DNA of 64,000 bases from Isoetes taiwanensis. Its lineage: Eukaryota > Streptophyta > Lycopodiopsida > Isoetales > Isoetaceae. The stretch's first letter is position 1; each line of letters opens with the position of its first letter. The notes under the pieces are model-generated. The model was not told the DNA's origin and made no database searches. It worked only from the letters and a program-made list of their open reading frames with translations. The translations under genes were made by a program, and so were the position numbers. Shown piece after piece: positions 54,243 through 64,000 of this stretch. The stretch is from positions 8,973,541 through 9,037,540 of the forward strand of contig JAJEKV010000040.1 of NCBI GenBank assembly GCA_021234155.1, in the 5' to 3' direction.

Positions 54243-57200
54243 TTAGTGGATATAATAGTCTCGTATTATACTTAACCAATAATATCTCTGTTTCTCTAGG
54301 AAGACTCCTGTCTACCATCACTCTTCTCTAAACCGACGCTGAGGTGGCAAGAACTCCGCCGGACTTGTGCAACCATGGTGAGCTAGAAGTCACTTAGGAG
54401 TTATTATCATCATTGCGGAATGTCTCCGCAACCATATCGACATACGTTCACGCTGAGCGATGGAAGGAAATTCCTCGGAGTAAGATAGAAACTTCCAAGA
54501 TTCTAATCCACTATTCACCTTGGATATTCGTTAGGCGACGATAATAATGTCCAGTTATCGACATTCCTTGGCCTATAGCTTTAAACAGTTTTTTTTCCTT
54601 TGGTAGATGCCTTGATAACCAAATTTCTTCGGGCCTTGCCATGATTCAATCTATACTACATTCATATGCTTTATATTAGACCTTGTTCCACGTTATATAT
54701 TAAGGGTTAAGTAATATTTTATAGACATAATTATAATTAACGTTGTCTCTCTCTAGTGTCTAAACCTTGACTCGTCTCATTTCCCAAAGCAAGGATCTCT
54801 TTTCGTCCAACCAACTAGGGACTGCCATGCAGCACCCCTCTACACCATGGGTTTGCATTTCTTCGATCCTATCACCCTTCAATATTTCTTCTCATTGGCC
54901 TTGTTCCTTTTTATGGATCACCCCCCAGTTCATTATACATACTCGGTAATACGTAGTGAGTGCTTGTGTTCGAAGCCCCACAACAATGTCAACACTTAAT
55001 CCTAATCAATCCCGGGTACAACCTTTAGTATTATTTTGTGCCAAACTTCCCCGCCTATATGGCTGTGAGTAATTATCTGCGCCACACGCCTGTCAAATTG
55101 ACAGCGGTCTACCCTCTTTTGAAGTTGTTCTCCCGTACATTCCAATGGCATCCAACCATTGTTGACTAGTCACCTCCTTCTAGGGTATCTAGATATGGTC
55201 TGGGCACAATGTTTCCAACCATTATTTTAAGGCCTAAACGTCTTTAAGTTCCGCAAATGAACTTACATATTTTAAGGGATTATGTGAATATCCCAAAGGA
55301 CAGTACCACCCAAAGACCTCTCAAGATAGGCCTCCCCTATTAAGAGCTCTTGTGTTCAAGTCTTTGGGGGTCCGTCATATGTCCTCATGGGCGCTGCCAA
55401 TGCGGCATGACGTATAAATACTATCCAGCTATCTATCTATCTATTAACAAGGTTCTTGGTGAACTCAATTCACCCTATTGTCCTAGGACATGGAAGTCTT
55501 CTTCCCTAAGCCATGCACCAAATCTTTCAAGAGTTTTTCAGCTCTTGATGCCTTTCAAGCCGCAAGTCTATCTTTGCATGTTAGCAAAGACCACCCTTTA
55601 TGTTAGGTAATAACCTTCCTATCCAGATTGCTAAATATCATTAATAAAGGTCCTTCATTCCTTCTCTTCTTCAATACGTTTTCTACAACTATGGCCGATT
55701 TTCAGGATCCTGGCCCTTACATCTGACATAGCGTACACCATTCACCCTTTGGCTGTGACCTTTATTAGAGTCACCAATCCAATTACTCCCTTACGTATCC
55801 GTTAACCATCTTGTGGCCCTATGATGTTAACCCACCTATCATTGGGGGTTATGATTCAACCTTGTCCGACATCCTAGAAATGTTAGTCATTATATTTCTC
55901 TGTCATGATGTTATGACGCTGTTGTGCCATTCCAAATGACGTGGCATCCACTTTAAGACATAGTCATGGCCTAAGTTACCAAGTGAGCCTTCGTAGGAAA
56001 CGTAAATTACCTCGAGACATCAAGGTGCCTGCCTGGTATTTTGTAAGTCTTCCTACAATACCTACGTCTAATATAACTTGGGCTTGTATCGATGTTAGAG
56101 CTATGTCTATTCTAACTTACACCTCTATGTATCCCATGACGTTCACCTCTGCCTGATCCGGGTATGGATCATGTGGGAAAGCTAGTCTTAAGTGTCTATG
56201 CAAGACACATTTGAACTTCTAGCAAGTAACCGCTATTCGCTATCTATCTAGGAATTGTACTATTGTACCGTTCCACTCAATCATCTTAAGCTTCATTCTA
56301 TTGGCCGTTGACATTTATTTCAAGTGCCAACAACCACATCATACCCTAGCATGCAACGAATTGACGGTCCCTTGCACATTTCGAACATATCTCCAGACCC
56401 TTCATTAGTAACTTTGGAGTACACTCCTCTCTCTCTCCTTGTATCGGCACTTAGACTATCCCTAAGATGTTTATCGTATGTGTACATGGTATGTACATAA
56501 TAAACATATATCCACCTCCCACAATGCTAGAGCTCGGCTCTAACTTAGCTAAAGTGTAACCTTGGTAGTTCTTTCGAACAAAACCCATTGCCTATGTACC
56601 TTTATGATGTGGCTGTGCCACCTGCTTCCCAAATGGACAGAGGCCAACTCTATGTTGGACTTGTATGTATATGCTGCCTATATTTTGATAGGGTCTCTAG
56701 CTATTTCAACCATTCCATTTAGTGCCTTATGGTACTTTAAACCCGTACATAGACTATGATTTCCCCACGGGATTATGCCATAATTCCGACGGCTACTACC
56801 CCACACGACGAGTTTTTCTAAAGGCTTCTTTCACTAAGGATCCTTTGTGTCCTCAATATCAACCACGCTTAGTCACAATTAACCTATTTTTCTTAAGTTA
56901 TCATGTGAACTTCAGTTTTTGATCAGCTTCAAATGTTGTTGTCTTTGGCTCCCTCATAATGAAGTGGAGGCACTAAAACCTCTTGGTATTTTAGTAGGAA
57001 AACCCAACATTTCAATCTTCGTTAGTAACCGCCATATGGTTATCCGATTCTTTATCCTCTTAAGAGTTTCAAAGTCATAATCTATAAGAGGTCTCTGTCT
57101 TAAGGCAACGGATCCTCCAGCTTCTACTTCAGTACCTAGAATTATTCCCCGCGAGTAGGGTAACTCGTAGGATATATGGACTACTGGTCTATATAATCTC

Positions 57201-60200
57201 ACCCCTTCTGATCTATACACATCGTCTTGATTTTTATCGGGACTTGGAATTGCTATGTATTGCCCTCGTCTCGATTATCCCTAAAGGTATAATCGCCAAA
57301 TTCGTCGTACTCCTTCTTTTCTTCCATTAGGGAGACGCGATATTTTATACATCTTTTTATTCCCAAAACCGAATAGATGCTCTCAGCTTATAACGCTGAG
57401 GTAATTCACTGGTATCTAGAACCTTTGAGTAGTTAAGCTCTCATTATCGGTTATTCCAATACCGTTCCAACCATCCTCGGGATGTTTTTGAATGTACCAT
57501 CGCCATATATGCTAGACTTACTCTAGCTGTTTTCCCTGATTTAAACTCTTCTATATCCCTTAGTACGACGTATCTAAAATAGTCAACTCCAACCATTGGG
57601 ATAACTTGAATGCTTAGCTCTGGTGGATCATACCTTAACCCAATATCTTCGTATATAAGCATATCATTATGCTTCTTCTTTAAACCTTGTCAAGTAATAT
57701 TTCACTCGCCTTGTACCAATATTCCACCATCTTCCAATATGACATACATCTGGATGTCACAATCGACATCCTTGATATCCTCACTAGTGTAGTATTTGAT
57801 ACTACTAGGTCCTTCCAACATCCACCATTCCTATCGTGTAATTATGTGAGATAGTAACACGTGTGCACCAACCCTAAGTCCTAGTGGACATGTTTAACGT
57901 CTAGTATAGGAACTCCTATTTTCATTACTTCCGTATTCATGTGGAATGTGAACTAAAAGTTCTATTATACGTCCTATCTTTTTCTAGTTGTATTTTACCA
58001 TTAAATGGTCCTAGTACGCATATACCAATGCGGAGCCACTCCTCGGGATATACACGCGCTACCAAGTCCATAGCACATTTTCCCTGGTGAGATGTTCATC
58101 GGTCACCTACCTTGTTCATACTCCAGACTTTGGTCTATTTAACGTGTCCCTCCAAATTCTCTATATTTGAAACGTTGTTTACAACAACTTTCAAGCACCT
58201 CTTGTCTCCCACTTGTCGTAAGTGTAACATTACTTGCCTCCCTAATGTATCATTAGTTGGAGGTTAATTTTCCTTCATAGTCTACCTTCACCAAAGCTCC
58301 AACATACATTGTAGCTTTCAGACGCTTGTACCTTCTGCTAGCAATTGTCGTCTTTCATTCCAACAGTCTTTTAGAATGCTTATTCCTGTCTTCGTTCAGT
58401 TCGACCGCGACTCTCTTGGCCTTGTGCGGAAACTACGTTCCACACTATTGTCCAGTCTGTTATCCGGCATCTCGATGCTCCCAGCCGACATAAGATGTGT
58501 CCATTTCCTTAATTTATACCATGCATAATGGTCATGCATTTGACCAACGTCATTAAGCGTATCCACGTGGCTACGTGGTCTTCTTACTCGTCTATAACCT
58601 TGCATCTTTATTTCATGCCTCAGGAACATCAATCTCCTTACGAAACGCAATATATGCGTAATTTTATAATCCATAGTTTATGAATCTGCATCCTCATACG
58701 ACATTATTCTCTACCTTCCGCGAATCATACCTCGATTCAAGTAGCAATAGCTATGAAATGTCGGCTCGACATTCTATACCTTCACCACCATTGTCGAAAC
58801 CTACACTTCTAAAGTGATCTCCCTTTCATGAGCTGGGTACTTATAACCCAGTTTCCATAGATAATCATAAACCCTTCTTCATCGGATCTATGGTGCTATA
58901 TCCAGTCTCCTTCTACGTTGAATGGCAATATATGTCGCATGATAAATCAATCCTCGTAATTATTAAGTCCAGTGTTTCAATCGGATAACAAACATCGTCA
59001 TACCAATTTTCTCGAGTAACCATCCAAAATAAGGATACCTTACCACTCCTTATTCCCAATGTTTAGCACTTCTACTTCAAGCAAGAACCCAGGATCTGCT
59101 TAACCTTCGTTATATAATAGCCTCAAGGGCACCGGGCATGCTTTTGATGCTTCCGTATCTCTAATAAATGTATAGATATAACTAATGAATTAATATGTGT
59201 GCTCATGTGAGGTACAACTCGTTTTAGTCATAGTTCACCTCGAAATCCCTTTGGTCAATCAACCTGAAGAACCATCTATTGCTTTCTATTTTGGAGCATT
59301 ATCAGATAGAAGCCTTAGATCCATGACTTTAGATTTAGCTCCACAAAGGTTTTTAACCATGGGTATTTAAAGCCAACAATATCGCAATAGGAGTCTTGCA
59401 CCTTAGAACTTTATTTGAAATCAAACCAACATTTATATCAACAATGTAGTCTCATTTTCTAAGGGTCTTTACCCCTCGCATATCAGGGTCTGGCTATCAG
59501 TTACAGCTAAGTGTAAACTATGGATCGAGAGTGTGAGTGTGGAAACATTAAAGATACTCAAAAGGAGAAAGTTATTTAAACACATAGTCAAATATAATAG
59601 AAGGAGATAATTATGTATGTCTTACACAAACTCCTAAGGGGATAACGAGACTTAGATAATGTTATAACAAGGTTATGAATAATAAATGATGAAGAACGTC
59701 TGTCTGTAATTAATATTCAAGTATATAGGTAAAAATGGCAAATACAGTACAATATATAAAGGGATAAGTATAAAGGGTAAGTATAAATGTGAGGATAGGA
59801 ATATAAGAGTTGTTAATACTGTAATAAAATATCAAAACAAAATTTTGTTACAAAATTAAATTAGGCCTGGTCGAAATAAAATGAATTGCAAAGTGAAGGG
59901 AGAATATAACAGACATATACACAGAAGTATTAGAATGACTTTCTACTAAAAAGTGCAAGATTAATAACTCTGTATTATAATATAACAACAAATAGAAGTT
60001 CTTTATATCTATACCTGTCTTTAATATACAATCAGTTACATGTATGTATAGAAAGAATGAATTCTAAAATAGATAAACTGTGAACTTATCACCACGAATG
60101 AAACAGTGAGACTTCCACAAACCTTGACAGTTCACTTTTGACAGTCCTAAGCGATGATCATGTCTGACCTATATCCCTACCTTTAATATCCCAGAATTAT

Positions 60201-60366
60201 AAATTGCACATTACAAGTCATTTCAAACTTCCACACTTTGAACATGACAACGTCTGTGTCACTTATAATCTCACGCTATCTCTTTAAGGAGGGGAGACTT
60301 CCTTCCGATGTACGATATGTTGCCCTGCAACAAGAGTAGTCTTGATGCTGAGGACAACATCATTTT

Positions 60367-60380
60367 TAAGGTGGGGAGAA
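60367..60380 (+). promoter_or_regulatory. Element D polypurine tract
   Basis: AAGGTGGGGAGAA directly before the LTR start TGTGACG, as in A and B. Confidence 0.85.
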
Positions 60381-61815
60381 TGTGACGTTCCACATATTTA
60401 TACGCCTTTTTAAGTATAAATACATGACACGTCACTATGAATAATTAATGGCAGATTAATTATTCATAAGCTAAGGTTAGCTATGCTAATAATTAATCAT
60501 TAAAGTGGAAACCTAACCCAAAACCCTAATTCGAATTTAGGGCTTATCCTAATATTAAAAAGGGCTAAAATACCAAATTAGCTAATATTAACCAATCTAG
60601 AGCTGCCACCTGGCCCAAATCGATTGGGCAAGGGAGAGTTACTAACTTGGGACCCAAATTGGGGTTTTGTACCCCCATTTGCCCCAATTCGAATTGGGGG
60701 AGGTTGGTGGAGGAGGAGCTGCTGTTCCACCTTGTTCCAGCCAGAAGGATGGAGAACCCGAGCGATAGTGGACCTAGCTTGATTCCGGTTAGTACATAGA
60801 TAGTTTGGATTCTTGGATAGTCATAGGACTAACCCTTGTATGCTCAGAAGGTAGCTAGGATTAACCCTTGTATGAATAGATGTATGGTTAATCTCTATTT
60901 TATGTTCTATTCGAAGCTATGGATGGATGGATGTATAAGTATAGCTTTTTTTCAATTCCTCCTGTGTTGTATGGGTAAAAGGGGGGTAGAGACCTAAAGG
61001 CCATCTAGAAGTAGAGATGCTCCTAGATAGAACCCTTAAAACCCAGTAAATGCGGCCTGTGCACAAGAGCCAACCTGGTTGTGGATGCTATGGTGTGGTT
61101 CAGCACCAGAGAACGAGTATGATGGTGAATCGGGGGTGGGGTCTTGCCTAGCGCGGCTACAGGACTCCAATAGTGTGCTAGGCTTATAGCCAGTCACTGT
61201 GTGTGGGCCGGGTATGGGTCTGACACTCTCTGGGCCAGAGGGCGTGAGTCATAGATGGCCGTCCTGGGCTCGAACGGGTTGGTGAGCTGACCTTTAGATT
61301 TAGGAGAGTAAGTCGGGTACGGATGCGGGGGTCACTGAGGGGGCACGTGTTCTCTAGCACACCCAGGGATCCGTCATACTCAGGGAGGAGACGCCTCTCT
61401 GACCTGCCCCCATCGGACCGGGGAGATGTAACCCGGAGTAGTCCCGAAGGGTGATTCCTTGGGATTGCGTCTCCGGAGGGCTACAAGCACGTTATAGCAT
61501 GATTCAGCCTATTTGCAAAGTGTGCACAGGAGGGGCGGATGGAGTGGACTACCCTAGCCATTGTCTTATGCCAGCCAATGCCATGGTATACCTCTGTCTG
61601 TTGTTATCTTGAGGCCCTGACCGTCAGTCACCCCCATGGAGTCTGAGCCCGGGGTAGAGCCTTAGGTATGGTGTATTTCCTTTGTTATGTTAGTATTCGG
61701 TTGTTAGTTATATTGATGATGATGGGCCACCCTTCGTGGTGGTATCTTATTTATTAGTATTGTTGCTAGGTGCTAACATGTATGTACGCTTCCGTTATAT
61801 AGGATCCCCACAGAA
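60381..61815 (+). repeat. Element D 3' LTR, lacking its last 180 bases
   Basis: TGTGACGTTCC start, then the inverted repeat ATTTATAC/GTATAAAT (60396-60421) and GACACGTCAC. It stops at ATAGGATCCCCACAG, where an inverted LTR fragment takes over. Confidence 0.85.
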
Positions 61816-62589
61816 AGGCCCTCTGTCTGACTCGGACCACTTGTGATGGCCAAGTGTCCGGGTGAAGGACACGGAGGTGTCATTCGTCCCACGCCTTTGG
61901 CTCTTGTGCACAGGCTACATTTACTGGGTTTTAAGGGTTCTATCTAGGAGCATCTCTACTTCTAGATGGCCTTTAGGTCTCTACCCCCCTTTTACCCATA
62001 CAACACAGGAGGAATTGAAAAAAAGCTATACTTATACATCCATCCATCCATAGCTTCGAATAGAACATAAAATAGAGATTAACCATACATCTATTCATAC
62101 AAGGGTTAATCCTAGCTACCTTCTGAGCATACAAGGGTTAGTCCTATGACTATCCAAGAATCCAAACTATCTATGTACTAACCGGAATCAAGCTAGGTCC
62201 ACTATCGCTCGGGTTCTCCATCCTTCTGGCTGGAACAAGGTGGAACAGCAGCTCCTCCTCCACCAACCTCCCCCAATTCGAATTGGGGCAAATGGGGGTA
62301 CAAAACCCCAATTTGGGTCCCATGTTAGTAACTCTCCCTTGCCCAATCGATTTGGGCCAGGTGGCAGCTCTAGATTGGTTAATATTAGCTAGTTTGGTAT
62401 TTTAGCCCTTTTTAATATTAGGATAAGCCCTAAATTCGAATTAGGGTTTTGGGTTAGGTTTCCACTTTAATGATTAATTATTAGCATAGCTAACCTTAGC
62501 TTATGAATAATTAATCTGCCATTAATTATTCATAGTGACGTGTCATGTATTTATACTTAAAAAGACGTATAAATATGTGGAACGTCACA
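61816..62589 (-). repeat. Inverted D-type LTR with an internal deletion
   Basis: From 61816 the sequence is the reverse complement of the D LTR. The first 85 bases or so correspond to the LTR end seen at 52694-52780; then about 740 LTR bases are skipped and it continues from the region equivalent to 61070 back to the LTR start, ending GGAACGTCACA at 62589. The arms 60381-61070 and 61900-62589 are nearly identical. Confidence 0.85.
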
Positions 62590-62880
62590 GAAGAGATCCT
62601 TGACATGCCGACACTTCTGGAAATGATGGAAGATCAATTGGAGATTGTTCCTGAGGCTCTCCTTGATCGCGCATATAAGCAAATCCGCATTCAAATCTTG
62701 CAGTATCTGGTTAAGTAGAAACACTTGCCGACAGAGGATGCAACCTGGGTTCGTAAAGCGGATTTGGACAAGGCTTACCCATACTTTATGTGAGAATGCC
62801 AGGGCCGAACCATTCACGATGCCATCAATTCCAATCCTAATGGTAAGCATTACGTTATGGGTCCGACATGGATCATATGA
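62590..62880 (+). pseudogene. Ty3/gypsy pol tail with chromodomain remnant
   Basis: The reading MPTLLEMMEDQLEIVPEALL then ILQYLVK*KHLPTEDATW and KADLDKAYPYF aligns with the end of element B pol (LLEMTEEQLEIVPELIL, FLQYLVKWKHLPVEDATW). The tryptophan of the chromodomain VKW is a stop (TAG). It is cut on the left by the inverted LTR; the rest of pol is absent. Confidence 0.8.
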
Positions 62881-63326
62881 GAGTGATCTGACGGGGATAA
62901 TTTAAGGGTTTGGGTTACATGCATCCTAGTTGGGGAATTGGGCATATAGGCATTCATAGTAGGACGCATTTGTTTACGGCTATAATGGGAATATTGCCAT
63001 TCCTTATGCCGAGACGGAATGCAAGCCTTAGGCATGATAAGATTTCCTTCATTTGTATTTCTTTTTCGTAAGGGGGTGGTCCCTTCAACTACACTCTTTT
63101 AATTATTTTATAGGTACTGATTTACAGTAATTCTGCAGGCCACTAGCGCGTACTGACGTACTGCAAAAGATTCTAGGCCTCAGTCGGGGGCCATCTCTTG
63201 TTATTTCAATGTTATTTTGTATGTGTGCTCCTAGCTAATTTTTGATGATATGGTATTTATTGTCGATTGTCAAGGGACTTTGGTCCTAGAACACTTCATG
63301 GGAAGTTGTCGCTTTCCTTTTTTCAG
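62881..63326. other. Gypsy 3' untranslated sequence, then intron-like DNA
   Basis: Up to about 63200 this resembles the post-pol interval of A and B (GGGTGGTC, then ATTTTATAGGTACTGATTT and AGGCCACTAG). After that nothing is recognised before the LRR exon acceptor. Confidence 0.4.
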
Positions 63327-63545
63327 GTTGCAGAAATTGGTGGTATGGACCTTTCCCACAACAACTTTATAGGATTACTGCCAAGCGATCTTTTGGAGTT
63401 GAGAACCATTGAGATTTTAGTGTTGTCTCACAATCAGTTTCATGGGCCTCTGCCAGGGTCAATTGCAGCTTTGGAGCATTTGACTACTTTAGACATTTCT
63501 AATAATTTTTTAAATGGGAGTTTACCTGTTGGTTTTTTTTCGAGG
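63327..63545 (+). CDS. Leucine-rich-repeat exon, partial gene
   Basis: A 73-codon exon in frame between a TTTTTTTCAG acceptor and a GTATCT donor. It encodes about three plant-type extracellular LRRs: MDLSHNNFIGLLPSDLLELR, ILVLSHNQFHGPLPGSIAAL and TLDISNNFLNGSLPVGFF, each following LxxLxLSxNxFxGxLPxxL. Such repeats occur in receptor-like kinases and receptor-like proteins. No signal peptide, membrane segment or kinase is in the window, so the gene is either continued outside with long introns or a fragment. Confidence 0.7.
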
Positions 63546-63792
63546 GTATCTTTGGAGACAAATTATTTCTGGGACTTGCCTAGGCAGTGGTATACAAGCA
63601 GCTGCTGTTTGTTTTATGCAGCACATGAAAGTATGTTTCATGGTATGGTTGGCTTACTTCCTCTTGGAATAATAGCAACAAAATCAGCTATAAAGGGCAG
63701 ATTCGATTCTTCCATTTATTTTCAGCATGGGCATGATAAAAAAGTTGCAATTTGTTTAGTTTAGAAAATACAGATGCAAAGTTCAATAGTGG

Positions 63793-64000
63793 GACAAGGT
63801 CACTTTTATTACTATGTTATCAGCATGTACCAATTTTGCTTCTGTAGCCAAAGGCAAACAAGTGCACGTTTACATAATCTAGTGTGATTATGATTTACAT
63901 TTCCCTATGAGTAATGAACTTATCAATATGCATTGGAAGTGTGGCTGCCGTGTTTGAGAGAATACCTGTGCAGGATGGTGTTTCATTATATATGCAGCAT
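63793..64000 (+). pseudogene. PLS-type PPR fragment, runs off the window
   Basis: Reads DKVTFITMLSACTNFASVAK then GKQVHVYII, a TAG stop, CDYDLHFPMSNELINMHWKC and, one frame over, AAVFERIPVQDGVSL. These are L and S motifs of editing-type PPR proteins (VTFITMLSAC, GKQVH, NELINMYxKCG). A stop and a frameshift make it a relic. Confidence 0.75.

Larger units (their letters stand above)
52877..60366. other. Element D internal region, no gene recognised
   Basis: Open frames are short (the longest under 100 codons) and match nothing I know. There is a tandem repeat of about 42 bases near 53948-54030 (AATCTTGCTGAAATCCCTC twice), and two tRNA-like segments listed separately. From about 59500 the sequence becomes very AT-rich. 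Confidence 0.5.
52657..61815 (+). mobile_element. Element D: LTR retrotransposon without recognisable genes (LARD-like)
   Basis: It has a truncated 5' LTR, a perfect PBS (TGGTATCAGAGC at 52865-52876), about 7.5 kb of internal DNA, a PPT and a 3' LTR. The LTR start TGTGACGTTCC and the pre-PPT motif GATGCTGAGGACAACATCA tie it to A and B. I find no gag, pol, H3 or ORF2 motif inside. It is either a non-autonomous derivative mobilised by relatives or a copy decayed beyond recognition by eye. Confidence 0.75.

Overview
This is nuclear DNA of a land plant. Spliced single-copy genes of plant type (a DUF936 gene, two exons resembling the chloroplast GTPase FZL, an LRR exon, PPR remnants) sit as small islands in nested retrotransposons. 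The mix of decayed PPR genes, chromodomain Ty3/gypsy elements and LINEs would suit a large fern or other seed-free plant genome, but the sequence alone does not prove the lineage.

Layout. 1-4700: minus-strand LINE remnant (ORF1 and endonuclease part of ORF2). 4700-12500: mostly non-coding, with two FZL-like exons and a PLS-type PPR pseudogene. 12501-38971: a large nest. Element A (plus strand, target duplication GACGT) landed in a P-type PPR gene, whose reading frame resumes on the far side. Element B (minus strand, 13770-27124, target duplication TGTTA) then landed inside the 5' LTR of A. 39660-43259: element C, a truncated minus-strand relative. 43261-45960: three decayed zinc-knuckle fragments. 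46691-49457: a complete four-exon DUF936 gene, the clearest host gene here. 52657-61815: element D, LTRs with PBS and PPT around about 7.5 kb without recognisable genes. 61816-62589: a second, inverted D-type LTR that makes a long palindrome, then a pol tail. 63327-64000: LRR exon and PPR remnant.

The main discovery is in A and B. Both are chromodomain Ty3/gypsy elements with two additional ORFs between the 5' LTR and gag-pol. ORF1 is a histone H3: it starts with the first nine residues of mature H3 after Met (MARTKQTARK) and ends with a histone-fold domain that aligns to H3 without gaps in A. About 250 residues of charged, proline-rich sequence are inserted just after the tail. A's copy is intact (394 codons). 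B's copy is frameshifted but independently keeps both ends. ORF2 (about 507 aa) matches no family I recognise. ORF1 is flanked in both elements by repeated nested stem-loops (five in A, four in B) whose sequences differ completely between the families while layout and positions are kept. The integrases end in a chromodomain, the module that in other proteins reads methylated H3 tails, so these elements encode both an H3-like tail and a candidate reader of it. How these parts work together is inference; their presence is read directly from the sequence.
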